From Roseovarius albus (GTDB lineage Bacteria; Pseudomonadota; Alphaproteobacteria; Rhodobacterales; Rhodobacteraceae), in contig NZ_FWFX01000016.1 in the NCBI RefSeq assembly GCF_900172335.1, forward strand, positions 1-64,000: a stretch of 64,000 nt of DNA. The letters run 5' to 3'. How positions within the stretch are numbered: the stretch's first letter is position 1; each line of letters opens with the position of its first letter. The notes under the pieces were generated by a model, which made no database searches, was not told the DNA's origin, and saw nothing but the letters and a program-made list of their open reading frames with translations. The translations under genes were made by a program, and so were the position numbers. Shown here one piece after another: positions 34,223 through 43,550 of the stretch.

Positions 34223-35775
34223 TTCCGCTGTCCCTGCACGATGCGATCAAGTATCATGGCGCAGAACAGGATAGCAAAGCCTGCCAGAATGCCTTGTCCG
34301 ACATTGGCATATTGTAGTGCTTCAAGAACGTCTTCACCCAATCCTTTCGCGCCGATCAGTGAGGCCACGACAACCATCGCCAGTGACAGCATGATTGTCT
34401 GATTGATACCCGCCCGAATTGAGGGGCTCGCTAACGGCAGGTCGACTTTGGTGAGTAGGTACCACTTATTTGCGCCAAAGCTGATCGCCGCCTCCCGCAC
34501 GCTTTCAGGGACGCCACGCAAACCCAAAACAGTCAGGCGTACCACCGGTGTACCGCCGAAAATCATCGTAACAATGACGGCCGCTGGTTTGCCGACGCCG
34601 AAAAACGCGATGACCGGCACCATGAAGACAAAGGCAGGCATCGTTTGCATGAAATCCATGATGGGTTGGATGAAGGCGTAGAAGCGTGGACGCCGAGCCG
34701 CGAACATGCCCAACGGTATGCCGATCACGATTGATAAACACGCCGCAGTGCCTAGCAATGCCAATGTTGTCATTGCCGCCTCCCAAAAGCCTAAGAGGCC
34801 CATATAGGCGAGGAATGCGCCTGAATAGATCGCTGTTCTGATCCCCGCGGTTAGCCAGGTGAGCAGGATGATCAGGCTTGCAATCACGATCCATGGGGTC
34901 TGTACAAGTATAACTTCCAACGCATCAAGCAATGCTCGGATACCAATCGTGAGCCCTTCAAAGAATGCTTCACTATTTCGGACGCAAAACGCGATAAAGT
35001 CTTCCACCCAGGTGATGCCAGTCAAACGGATATTGGGATCTGTTGGAAAGTGGCTGAGCAATGAGAAACGACCGGGGAAACTGTAATGCATCATTGCCGC
35101 TGTCACGATCAGCGCCATGAAAATAGCACTGAACACGATCTCAGAGACAGGCATGGCTGAACGGATTGACCGATCTGACAACCATTCAGAAAACCGCGTC
35201 TCAAGCGCCCAATTGGCCACGACAGACTGAATCGTTTTGATAACCAGCAAGAGAACAAGGCCCCACAACACTATTGAAGGGCCTTCGGCGGCCAAAGCTT
35301 CGGCTTCGGCACGGATTCCTCCGATGTTGGCCTCAAGCGAGTCGACTGTGCGCTGATAGACATCAACCTTGTCGGAGTTTGATTCAATTGCGGCTTCCAA
35401 CTGCTGGCGGCGCAGTTCCAGTGTTCCTTCGATTGACGCGATGCGAGCCATTGCATCAGCCGCAAGATCTCCAAAAAGACCGCGCGCAATCTGTACATAA
35501 GCAAGTGTTTCAAGAATTAAGAATGGTAAGGCCCATGTCCACAAGCCGCGAGCGCCATACCAGACAGGGCCGAATATCCCGGCCATGAGATTGAAAGTCG
35601 CCGTAAAACGAGCAGACGCGCCGATCTTGTCGAAATTCTTGATGTAATAGTCGGGGTTGGTTCGTACAAATTTCCGGATGTTTTCGCGTCGCTCTTCGGC
35701 ATAAGCCAAAGCGGCTTCACTTTCTGTATCTTCTAGCGGGTTTACGCCATCGGGGTTCACGTCGGATGTGCTCAT
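34219..35775 (-). CDS. ProW-type ABC permease with long N-terminal extension
   Basis: The 518-residue protein has a C-terminal ProW permease domain (about residues 315-518), containing the EAA-type loop REAAISFGANKWYLLTKVDLPLA. In front is an unusual extension of about 180 residues: a segment YYIKNFDKIGAS followed by FNLMAGIFGPVWYGARGLW, which resembles the DUF2628 membrane module, and a coiled coil at about 110-165. More transmembrane helices follow. Classical ProW is about 350 residues. The start overlaps proV by four bases. Confidence 0.85.
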   Translation of the reverse strand: MSTSDVNPDGVNPLEDTESEAALAYAEERRENIRKFVRTNPDYYIKNFDKIGASARFTATFNLMAGIFGPVWYGARGLWTWALPFLILETLAYVQIARGLFGDLAADAMARIASIEGTLELRRQQLEAAIESNSDKVDVYQRTVDSLEANIGGIRAEAEALAAEGPSIVLWGLVLLLVIKTIQSVVANWALETRFSEWLSDRSIRSAMPVSEIVFSAIFMALIVTAAMMHYSFPGRFSLLSHFPTDPNIRLTGITWVEDFIAFCVRNSEAFFEGLTIGIRALLDALEVILVQTPWIVIASLIILLTWLTAGIRTAIYSGAFLAYMGLLGFWEAAMTTLALLGTAACLSIVIGIPLGMFAARRPRFYAFIQPIMDFMQTMPAFVFMVPVIAFFGVGKPAAVIVTMIFGGTPVVRLTVLGLRGVPESVREAAISFGANKWYLLTKVDLPLASPSIRAGINQTIMLSLAMVVVASLIGAKGLGEDVLEALQYANVGQGILAGFAILFCAMILDRIVQGQRK

Positions 35776-36827
35776 GATACTTCCGTCCCTTCGATTACTG
35801 TGCGCAGTAGATCGGCACGTGTGATCAGGCCCACATCTCTACCGCCATCTTCCACCAAAATCGCACCGCTGTTGTCGATCGCTAAATTGATCAGCGTGCT
35901 TAGATTTTCACTCTCGTTGACGCGCGGTGAATCTGCACCCAGCGGGCCATGGGTGGCGACATAGTCATCAATCGGTTGCATAACTGCGTGGGCACGCACC
36001 ACCTTGAGCCGCGAAATACCCGCCACAAAGTCTGCCACGTAATCGTCGGCAGGATTCATGACGATGTCTTCAGCCGTACCGATCTGAACGACTTTGCCAT
36101 CACGCATGATTGCAATTCGATTGCCGATACGCACAGCCTCGTCCAAGTCATGTGTGATGAAGATTGTTGTTTTTTTCAGGATCTTGCTGAGCCGGATGAA
36201 TTCATCCTGCAATTGCCGCCGAATGAGCGGATCTAGTGCCGAGAATGGCTCATCCATCAGCAGCACGTCAGGGTTTGCCGCCAGAGCGCGCGCCAAACCA
36301 ACCCTTTGCTGCATTCCCCCGGAAAGCTCGTGCGCGAATTTAGACCCCCAGGCCCCCAATTCAACGATGTCCAGAATGGCCGCCGCCTGTCGCATGCGTT
36401 CATTTTTGCTCACTTGTCGGATTTCCAACGGCAAGGCCACGTTATCCAGAACCGAGCGGTGCGGCATCAATGCGAAGTTCTGAAACACCATGCCGATTTT
36501 GTTGTTGCGAAACTGTTGAAGCTCTTGTGGTCCCAACGCCATCACGTCGGTGCCTTCAATCTCAATCTTTCCATCAGTGGGTTCCAACAATCGGTTGAAA
36601 TGGCGGACTAGCGTGGACTTGCCGCTACCGGACAGGCCCATGATACAGAATATCTCACCGCGGTTCACGGACAGGCTCACGTCAGCGACACCGACGACAC
36701 AGTTGTGTTCAGCAAGGACCTCGGCTTTGGTCAAGCCTTGTTCGCGTATTGCCTGCAACGCGATTTCGGGCTTGGCTCCAAAAATCTTCCAGACATTCGA
36801 AATTTCAATAACGGTATCGTCGCTCAT
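35772..36827 (-). CDS. ProV-type ABC ATPase with C-terminal CBS region
   Basis: The start is the ATG at 36827, preceded by GGGGGAGAG; the longer frame upstream lacks a site. The ATPase has the ProV N-terminal helix (LQAIREQGLTKAEVL), Walker A GLSGSGKST, the signature ELSGGMQQRVG, and Walker B LLMDEPFSALD. The C-terminus carries a shortened CBS-like segment (DNSGAILVEDGGRDVGLITRAD). This subfamily energises glycine betaine, proline betaine and choline-type import. Confidence 0.92.
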   Translation of the reverse strand: MSDDTVIEISNVWKIFGAKPEIALQAIREQGLTKAEVLAEHNCVVGVADVSLSVNRGEIFCIMGLSGSGKSTLVRHFNRLLEPTDGKIEIEGTDVMALGPQELQQFRNNKIGMVFQNFALMPHRSVLDNVALPLEIRQVSKNERMRQAAAILDIVELGAWGSKFAHELSGGMQQRVGLARALAANPDVLLMDEPFSALDPLIRRQLQDEFIRLSKILKKTTIFITHDLDEAVRIGNRIAIMRDGKVVQIGTAEDIVMNPADDYVADFVAGISRLKVVRAHAVMQPIDDYVATHGPLGADSPRVNESENLSTLINLAIDNSGAILVEDGGRDVGLITRADLLRTVIEGTEVS

Positions 36828-36865
36828 GTCTCTCCCCCGTGGCCTAACAAATGGCCCTGTTATTT

Positions 36866-36897
36866 CAATGTGGCAGCAAACATGCGCTGCCACATTG
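36866..36897 (-). other. Intercistronic hairpin between proX- and proV-like genes
   Basis: CAATGTGGCAGC and GCTGCCACATTG form a perfect 12-bp stem with an 8-base loop. There is no T-tract. Hairpins after the binding-protein gene often protect its mRNA and lower expression of the next gene. Confidence 0.5.
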
Positions 36898-36918
36898 GTT
36901 GATGACATCCGGGTCGGA

Positions 36919-37884
36919 TTAAAGGCCCAGCCAGGCGTCTACACGATCTGGGTTTGCATCGATCCATTCGAGAGCCACTTCCGACGGATCGCGACCATTA
37001 GCGCTGATTTCAAAGGCAAAAGCTGAAACGTCATCCGCAGTTACTTGGAAATTTGCGAAAAACTCTGCAATCGCCGGAGAACGGTCAGCCAGAGAGTTGG
37101 ACCATGCAATCTGCACGTCCTTCAGCGCATCTTTAGAGGCGACCGTCGACTTTTCATACCAGTCAGGATCATCCGATGGCTGCACCATCACGTATTTTTC
37201 GGGGTCAAATGTTGGCTCCGATAGCATTTCCACATCGAACATGTACCAAACCGCGTGCGGTTTATAACAATAGAAAGCATAACCTTCGTCCTTGGCGATG
37301 CTATCCTTGATACGCGCAGTTTTGACGCTTTCTTCGGCACGGACCGGTTCGATGAAATCCAGAAGACCGTAGTCACGCACCTTGACTTCATTTACGTTGG
37401 CCGAGGCCCATCCTGGCGCACCGATCCACATTTCGCCGCGGCCATTGCCGTCACTGTCCATCAGGGCAGCAACATCAGGGCGACCCAAATCGGCAATGTC
37501 GGTAATGTTGTTGGCCTCGCCGAAGTTTTTTGACACACAGAAACCCTGATTTCCTTCGTAAGGGTTTGACGACAAGGTAACCGTTCCTGCTTCATCCACG
37601 TATTTTTGAGTGAAGCTCTGTTGATTGGGCAACCACACATCAGGGTGGACGTCGATATCACCCTTACCTTGGTCCATCGCTTGGAAGATCGTCGCGTTAT
37701 TGCCAGGTACATACTCGACCGAGCCTCCGATCCGCGTTTCGACGACCGCACCTAATAGATGCGCGATCGCCTGGGCGCCGGTCCAGGATGGGACACCTAT
37801 TTTTACCTCTTCAGCCGCAGCGGCGGGCAACGCCAATAGGCCGAGTGAGGCTGACAATGTCAGGGATTTCATGTTTAGGGTCAT
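36919..37884 (-). CDS. ProX-type glycine betaine/quaternary amine binding protein
   Basis: The 321-residue protein has a Sec signal peptide (residues 1-24, ending AAAAEE), then VKIGVPSWTGAQAIAHLL typical of ProX/OpuAC. Aromatic residues in SWTG, APGWAS and HAVWYMF could form the cage that binds a quaternary or methylated ammonium group. AGGAGAG precedes the start. It lies between the DUF1989-GcvT fusion (29 bases) and proV. Substrate is unproven. Confidence 0.88.
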   Translation of the reverse strand: MTLNMKSLTLSASLGLLALPAAAAEEVKIGVPSWTGAQAIAHLLGAVVETRIGGSVEYVPGNNATIFQAMDQGKGDIDVHPDVWLPNQQSFTQKYVDEAGTVTLSSNPYEGNQGFCVSKNFGEANNITDIADLGRPDVAALMDSDGNGRGEMWIGAPGWASANVNEVKVRDYGLLDFIEPVRAEESVKTARIKDSIAKDEGYAFYCYKPHAVWYMFDVEMLSEPTFDPEKYVMVQPSDDPDWYEKSTVASKDALKDVQIAWSNSLADRSPAIAEFFANFQVTADDVSAFAFEISANGRDPSEVALEWIDANPDRVDAWLGL

Positions 37885-37913
37885 AGTTTCTCTCCTGCTG
37901 ATTAGATATTTTC

Positions 37914-40241
37914 TTATGCGCGCGCCCGCGTTCGCCGCGGGTCTATGAACGGAATATCGGTGACTTTCGCGCCTAGTCGTTTCATGCGTCCATCAAGCTG
38001 CCCGATTTCCAGCCTTGTTTCATTTTCTGAGTATTCCACAGAAAGGCGTGCAATTGCGATACTGTGTTCGAGTGAAGGAGACCGGGTGGCAGAGGTAATG
38101 ATTCCGACCTGTCTTTCATTTGCGAAAACAGAAGCCCCATGCGCTGGAATATCATCGCACTCCAAAAGCAAACCTTTGAGGACCTGCCGCGGGTTCTGCT
38201 GATTCCGCTCCAATGCAGCCTTTCCAGTAAATTCAGCTTTGGTCAGGTCAACGGCAAATCCAAGGCCAGCCTCGAACGCGTCGACTCCGGGAGCAAATTC
38301 CGCGTTGGCAGCCGCCAGCCCCGCTTCTATGCGGATGATCTCAAGCGCAGCTGATCCCATTGGGGTGATCCCAAACTCTTTACCCGCCTCCATCACTGCG
38401 TCCCAGATGGTGATTGCATCGGCCTTAGAGCAAAAAATTTCGTATCCAAGTTCTCCGGTGTAGCCAGAGCGTGACAACATAAATGGCGCCCCCTCGCGAT
38501 CATTCAGTCGGGCGACCGTGCAGCCAAACCACTTGAGCTGATCAAGGGTAGGAACCTGGGGTTGTGTGAAAGCGATCTTGCGCAACACATCGCGGGATTT
38601 AGGCCCTTGTAGTGCTAGGTTAGGTAGCGCATTCCTCATGTCGTGGATTCGTACCTGTAGCCCGTGCTCCTCCGCCAATGATAGTAATGTTCGACCGCTT
38701 TCTTCGCTGCCACAGCACCAGCGGAACAAGTCATTTGCCAGCCGGAACAGCGTGCCATCATCTATGACCGTACCGGTTTCATCACACATCAACGTGTAAG
38801 AACCACGCCACACCGGTAGTTTGGCGACATTGCGTGTCGTCGCCAACTGCAACAATTTCTCGGCATCTGGTCCAATGATGTCGTATTTGCGCAGGCCACT
38901 CATGTCTTGCAAAGTTACCGCTTCCCGGCAGGCCCAATATTCGCCCAACGTGCCGTGTGACGGAAAGCTGACCGGCGCCCACAAATCCCGCGCGGGTGCG
39001 AAATGCTGGGTCAGTGGCTCTAGTCGTTCATGAAAGGCGGATTCCTGACTAATGGACATCGGGGCATCTTCCTTTTCACGGTAGGCGACCGCACGGCGGA
39101 TCGGAGTTTCAGGCCGGTAGATCCGCACATGCACATCGGTGGGATTCCAACCGTTAATTGGGTCAAGATCATCTGGGCAAGCGGTAGAAGCGCAGACCAA
39201 ATCTTCCATCGCCCGCATCGCGATATAATCACCCGGGCGCGAATGACTTTCATCAACCAGCAATTCGTGGGAATGTGAATCGATCCATGTATTCCAGAAG
39301 AAATTGATCGCAGGCCAGGCCGAGCGACGTCTCACACCATAAGGTGTGAGAGCGTCAGAAATGTTATCGGAACAGTTAATGTGACCCGGGAAGCCGCGCT
39401 CGGCGTAACCCCGTGCTGTGCAAGCCAGGCCGTATGCATCGTGACGTCCACATGTATCTTGAATAACGTTCAGAAGGGGCCTCATTTCGCCGTCATAGAA
39501 TTTGTCCAGCATGCCAGGGCCCGGATAGGCGCGACGCACCATCGATCGGGTTGAGGTACTATCGATCAGCCATTCCTCACCTTTATCTAGGCCATCCGTT
39601 CTGATGGCGACAAAGTCCGAGCATTGCTGGCCCTCGACATCGATGATCTGGACTATTTCGCCCTGCCGAACCTCATAGGACAAACCAGTGCCGCGCTTGA
39701 CCGTGAATTCCTCGCGCACGTCCCCCAAGGGGTCAGGTAAAATCGGGCCGCTAGCATTTGCCTGTTGGTGAGAAACGACAACCGAACCGCTACTGCTTCC
39801 GGTAACCAGTTGATCCCGTTTCAAAGGTTGCATGATCCACACTGAAATCGGAGCGCTGGCTTTCAATATGATCTGATCTTCACTTCGGGGCAAATCGGCG
39901 ATGGCTATACCGGAGCCTGGCTCACCACCCTGTGCCGCTATCCAAGCGACCAGCCTGTCGCTATCCACTTTGGACAAATCTAATTCCCCGGTCTTGGATA
40001 GTGCCAAAGAGGTCAAGGCATTTCGGCCTGTTTCGTCAAAGGCTAAAACTTGCAATCGAGTGTTTGGCCCACTCCCCGTGACTGACAGGAGGTCGCCTAT
40101 TTGCATGGGGATATAGGAAACTTCGCGTGGCGCGAGTGCAAATGTCTTTCCGTGTGATGGCTTTTGGAACCCTGCATAGACCCGTGCAGGCGTCTCATAG
40201 CCGTTGTTGCTAAAATCATGAAGGATCGAAAAGGTTCGCAT
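37914..40241 (-). CDS. DUF1989-GcvT fusion protein
   Basis: This 775-residue protein has three parts. Residues about 15-150 form a beta-rich N-terminal region without a clear family. Residues about 175-375 match the DUF1989 / urea carboxylase-associated family, with the Cys motifs QQCSDF (Cys207), INCSDN (Cys290) and ACPDD (Cys355). Residues about 405-765 are a GcvT/aminomethyltransferase domain with LQGPKSR and SRSGYTGELGYE, which bind tetrahydrofolate. DUF1989 proteins include carboxyguanidine deiminase subunits, and GcvT-like domains remove N-methyl (or S-methyl) groups. A combined deiminase and demethylase acting on a methylated guanidino or amine compound is a reasonable hypothesis. It heads the ProXWV operon and faces a LacI regulator. 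Confidence 0.85.
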   Translation of the reverse strand: MRTFSILHDFSNNGYETPARVYAGFQKPSHGKTFALAPREVSYIPMQIGDLLSVTGSGPNTRLQVLAFDETGRNALTSLALSKTGELDLSKVDSDRLVAWIAAQGGEPGSGIAIADLPRSEDQIILKASAPISVWIMQPLKRDQLVTGSSSGSVVVSHQQANASGPILPDPLGDVREEFTVKRGTGLSYEVRQGEIVQIIDVEGQQCSDFVAIRTDGLDKGEEWLIDSTSTRSMVRRAYPGPGMLDKFYDGEMRPLLNVIQDTCGRHDAYGLACTARGYAERGFPGHINCSDNISDALTPYGVRRRSAWPAINFFWNTWIDSHSHELLVDESHSRPGDYIAMRAMEDLVCASTACPDDLDPINGWNPTDVHVRIYRPETPIRRAVAYREKEDAPMSISQESAFHERLEPLTQHFAPARDLWAPVSFPSHGTLGEYWACREAVTLQDMSGLRKYDIIGPDAEKLLQLATTRNVAKLPVWRGSYTLMCDETGTVIDDGTLFRLANDLFRWCCGSEESGRTLLSLAEEHGLQVRIHDMRNALPNLALQGPKSRDVLRKIAFTQPQVPTLDQLKWFGCTVARLNDREGAPFMLSRSGYTGELGYEIFCSKADAITIWDAVMEAGKEFGITPMGSAALEIIRIEAGLAAANAEFAPGVDAFEAGLGFAVDLTKAEFTGKAALERNQQNPRQVLKGLLLECDDIPAHGASVFANERQVGIITSATRSPSLEHSIAIARLSVEYSENETRLEIGQLDGRMKRLGAKVTDIPFIDPRRTRARA

Positions 40242-40264
40242 TGTTTCAAGTATGAGTCGCAGTA

Positions 40265-40301
40265 TGTAACTAGTTACACGATCTTGATGAAACTAGTTAC
40301 A
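40265..40301. promoter_or_regulatory. Two tandem LacI-type operators
   Basis: TGTAACTAGTTACA (40265-40278) is a perfect 14-bp palindrome. TGAAACTAGTTACA (40288-40301) differs at one base. Centre-to-centre distance is 23 bases, about two helical turns. They lie 24-60 bases upstream of the DUF1989-GcvT start, on the LacI side, and are well placed to control both directions. Confidence 0.7.
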
Positions 40302-41363
40302 TGTGTCAAGGTATTCATCGAAAAATCAGGCAACCTATGGATTTCAAAAAAATTGGCCAACCAGAAACGCAAGAAACGTGCGAACCTCAGAGATGTTGCC
40401 AAGGCAGCAAACGTCTCAGTAGCGACAGTATCGCGTGTATTGAATTCTCCAGTCACGGTATCCGAAGATACTCGTCGCCGTGTACAGGATGTCATTGCAA
40501 GCTTGCACTTCGTACCAAGTGCGGCAGCCCGAGCAATCAATACCGGCAGAACTCGAGTGGTTGGAGCCATCGTGCCAACACTCGACAACGCAATCTTCTC
40601 AAAATTTCTCGCAACGCTTGAAAAGACACTGGCAGAGCATGGGCTATCGCTTGTTGTTGCAACAACAAAAGGTGATCCGAATATTGAAGCACAAAAGGCA
40701 CAAGGCCTAGTAGATATAGGTGCAGAAGCACTGATTGTTTCTGGTGTAACGCATAGTCCGGATTTCGAGAAATTAATCGAACTGACGCGCCTCCCCGTGA
40801 TCGCCACCTCGTGTTATGATAAAAACTATCATTTGCCGACAATTGGTTACGATAACGCCGGCGCTTCACGTATTGCTCTTGATTTCCTCTTGTCTGCCGG
40901 GCACCGAAAGATTGCGGTGGTTCACGGTCCGGTGAAAGACAACGATCGAACATTGGCTCGACTGTCAGGTTTGAAGGCCTTAGACCAGAACCACACTTTG
41001 CAAACCTTCGAGACGAACATTTCAGTTCAAGGTGGCTGTGATGCAACTCAAATGCTGCTCGCAGAAACCACGTCTTTTTCCGTAATTTTATGTTTTTCTG
41101 ACGTTCTGGCTTTAGGTGTTCTGTTCGAATTACAACGAAATCGGATAAAAGTGCCTGATGAGATGTCATTGGTGGGCATCGATGACCTGCCTTCATCGTC
41201 CTGCACATTCCCCGAAATCACAACCGTTCATCTGCCGGTTGCAACCATGGGTGAAACCACTGGGGAAGCGATAGTTGAATGGCTGGATAACCACGTCGCA
41301 CCCAAATCAAAACTTCTCCAAGCGGAGTTGATTGTTCGGAATTCCACGCGAGAATTTAATTAA
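40287..41363 (+). CDS. LacI-family transcriptional regulator
   Basis: The protein has a LacI helix-turn-helix (LRDVAKAANVSVATVSRVLNSP) and hinge, followed by a type 1 periplasmic-binding effector domain (VVGAIVPTLDNAIFSKFL onward) ending at 41363. The start is uncertain: the ATG at 40287 overlaps the second operator and has no Shine-Dalgarno, and a TTG at 40353 would give a family-typical 336 residues. It is divergent from the DUF1989-GcvT/ProXWV operon and presumably represses it until a sugar-like or other ligand appears. Confidence 0.85.
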   Translation: MKLVTCVKVFIEKSGNLWISKKLANQKRKKRANLRDVAKAANVSVATVSRVLNSPVTVSEDTRRRVQDVIASLHFVPSAAARAINTGRTRVVGAIVPTLDNAIFSKFLATLEKTLAEHGLSLVVATTKGDPNIEAQKAQGLVDIGAEALIVSGVTHSPDFEKLIELTRLPVIATSCYDKNYHLPTIGYDNAGASRIALDFLLSAGHRKIAVVHGPVKDNDRTLARLSGLKALDQNHTLQTFETNISVQGGCDATQMLLAETTSFSVILCFSDVLALGVLFELQRNRIKVPDEMSLVGIDDLPSSSCTFPEITTVHLPVATMGETTGEAIVEWLDNHVAPKSKLLQAELIVRNSTREFN

Positions 41364-41523
41364 GACAACTCCGCAGACTTGAAATTGGAAAGGCGACCTA
41401 AAAAGTATGGCTCGATCTAACGCGAAGTTGACTAACGACATCCTGCCAACCTAGGTTTTACGTCTGACGCAATGTAAATATTACTGCCATTGGTCAACTT
41501 GCAGCGAAAGCTCGGTTTGTCCT

Positions 41524-41549
41524 GCACAGCCCCGCAATCGGGGCTGTGC
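41524..41549. other. Strong GC hairpin downstream of the family-5 binding protein
   Basis: GCACAGCCCCG and CGGGGCTGTGC form an 11-bp perfect stem with a CAAT loop, 17 bases beyond the stop of the minus-strand gene. Neither side has a good T-tract, so termination may need other factors. Confidence 0.5.
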
Positions 41550-41565
41550 CGCAATTTCCTGATGT

Positions 41566-43179
41566 TCAACCAGAGAACCACCAGCGGCTTGGGCCGCGTG
41601 CGCCATCAAGTTCCCAGCTCGCGGCAACGTTGGGCCCGTGCATTACATTGCTGCGTCGGGCGTAGACAAAGTTATTGAACATCGGGATGACGGTGCCGCC
41701 GTCATCGCGGGCAATGATCGCCATTTCACGGTACATCTCGGCGCGAAGACTGTCATCGAGCTCTCCCTTCGCTTGGAGGAGGAGTTCGTTGAAGCGTTCG
41801 TTCTGCCAAAAGCTCTCGTTCCACGCAGCATCATCCTTGTAGGCCAGCGTGTACATCACGTCCGGCGTCGGTCGTGCGCCCCAAGACACTGCGCAGAAAG
41901 GTTTTTTCAGCCAAACGTCGTTGTAGTAACCGTCGTTGGGCTCTCGCACCACGTTGACCGTGATGCCGGCGGCTTTTGCCTGTGCCGCGTAAAGCACGCA
42001 CATGTCGACCGCGCCGGAAAACAGGCTGTCTGCTGTCGATATGCTGACTGTGAGTCCGTCCACGCCTGCTTTCTTGAGAAGAGACTTGGCCTGGTCCGGA
42101 TCATATTCGCGCTGTTCGACATCGTCGGGCCAGTACGGTTGGGCGGGCGAATGGTGGAAGTCATTGCCGATTGAGGCCGCGCCGAAAGCGATCTTCTCGA
42201 TGATCTCATTGCGGTCTATCGAAAGCTTAAGAGCGTTGCGAACGTTGACATCGTCGAAGGGGGCGGTGTTGCAGTGCATCGGCATCGTGATCGCCGCACC
42301 TGAGGGCACGTTGTCGATCGCGATATTCGGATCACGCTCCAGCAGTGCGGATGTCTTCAGGTCGATCGCAGTTACCGCATCCACGTCACCTGTCACCAAC
42401 GCAGATTGGCGCGCGTTCGGGTCGTTGAGGACCAGCATGTCGACCTTGTCAAAGTATGCCCCTTCCAGGTGCCAGCCCTCGTGGCGACTCAGGCTCCAGC
42501 TTACGCCCCATTCACCGCTGTCGATCTTATAGGGGCCCGACCCGTCGCCGCTTTGCCAGTTGAGCGTTCCGTCGTCATTGGCCGGGCAAACCGGCAGGTG
42601 GTAGTCCGTCATGAGCCAAGGCAGGTCTGCGTTGCCGCTTTCAAGCGCGACGACGACTGTGTGGTCACCATCGGCCTGAACATCCGTCACAGCCGCAAGC
42701 AGAGCCTTTGCCGCCGAGGTGGTGTCGTCTCCGCGGTGATGGTTGAGCGATGCGATCACATCGTTCGCCGTGACCGATTTTCCGCTGTGGAACGTGGCGT
42801 TGGGGTTCAACTCAAAGGTCCAGACAGACGCGTCTGCGTTGGCGGTCCATTGCGTGGCCAGATCTGGACCAAGCGTGCCATCGGGCTCGATCAGCGTGAG
42901 GAAGCTGCGGTGTTGGTGGACAAGGTGGATCTGAAGACGCGAGGAATACATGCCCGGGTCATGCGTATCCGAGGTATTGCCGTCGTGTATTCCGACCCGG
43001 AAGGTTCCGCCACGGCGAGGTTCCTGTGCGTGTGCGCTGCTGGTCCACAAACCGGTGGCCGCGCTCGCGGTCATGCCCGCTGCCATCGAGTAGTGCATGA
43101 AAGATCGGCGTGAAATGCTGCCCGTCTTTGCAGCATCTGCCAGTTTGGTCAGAAGGATTTGGTCGGTACTTTTGGTCAT
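41566..43179 (-). CDS. Orphan family-5 solute-binding protein, Tat-exported
   Basis: The 537-residue protein has a twin-arginine motif, SRRSFMHYS (about residues 23-31), a hydrophobic stretch ending SAHAQE, and the family-5 core (DLATQWTANADASVWTFEL, later VRNALKLSIDRNEII). No permease or ATPase genes accompany it, so it may use the transporter at 18-23.9 kb or one outside the window. It is divergent from the creatinase-like operon and shares its promoter region. Confidence 0.88.
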   Translation of the reverse strand: MTKSTDQILLTKLADAAKTGSISRRSFMHYSMAAGMTASAATGLWTSSAHAQEPRRGGTFRVGIHDGNTSDTHDPGMYSSRLQIHLVHQHRSFLTLIEPDGTLGPDLATQWTANADASVWTFELNPNATFHSGKSVTANDVIASLNHHRGDDTTSAAKALLAAVTDVQADGDHTVVVALESGNADLPWLMTDYHLPVCPANDDGTLNWQSGDGSGPYKIDSGEWGVSWSLSRHEGWHLEGAYFDKVDMLVLNDPNARQSALVTGDVDAVTAIDLKTSALLERDPNIAIDNVPSGAAITMPMHCNTAPFDDVNVRNALKLSIDRNEIIEKIAFGAASIGNDFHHSPAQPYWPDDVEQREYDPDQAKSLLKKAGVDGLTVSISTADSLFSGAVDMCVLYAAQAKAAGITVNVVREPNDGYYNDVWLKKPFCAVSWGARPTPDVMYTLAYKDDAAWNESFWQNERFNELLLQAKGELDDSLRAEMYREMAIIARDDGGTVIPMFNNFVYARRSNVMHGPNVAASWELDGARGPSRWWFSG

Positions 43180-43389
43180 TACGACACCTTTTTCCTGTTG
43201 GTTATTGGTTTGAGGGTCACGCGAGTGCCATGCGATTTCCCGGGCATTCCCCGGGTGGATCTACGGTTGGCGGCAACGCGGCCTCACTCTCTCGGTGGAT
43301 GGGCGGACATAATTTCCAAGCCTCATCTGCGGCTTTCTGGACGCTCGAAAATGGATTGATTGAGGGTTTTGAACTCTCCTTTTGGCGTT

Positions 43390-43428
43390 GATTCCAGTAA
43401 AATTGGTATACCAATATATTCTGGAATC
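43390..43428. promoter_or_regulatory. Nested palindromes, candidate GntR operator
   Basis: ATTGGTATACCAAT (43402-43415) is a perfect 14-bp palindrome containing the TGGTATACCA core typical of FCD-type GntR operators. It is flanked by GATTCCAG (43390-43397) and CTGGAATC (43421-43428), another perfect pair. The element sits about 135 bases before the M24 gene and 211 bases before the divergent binding protein. The GntR gene at the end of the plus-strand cluster is the expected binder. Confidence 0.6.
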
Positions 43429-43550
43429 GCAAGATGATTCACTAAATCGTCAAAAAAGGGGCGGAATTTACTTGAATAATCGGACTGTATCTTGCTATTG
43501 GTGCACCACTAGGAGTTATGTCTTCACCCCACAGAACAAAGGAGGCCACC

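Noticed and set aside
42406..43113. 235-codon open frame antisense to the family-5 binding protein
   Set aside because: Composition is Arg/Val-rich as expected for a shadow frame, and the sense gene has a Tat signal and full family length.
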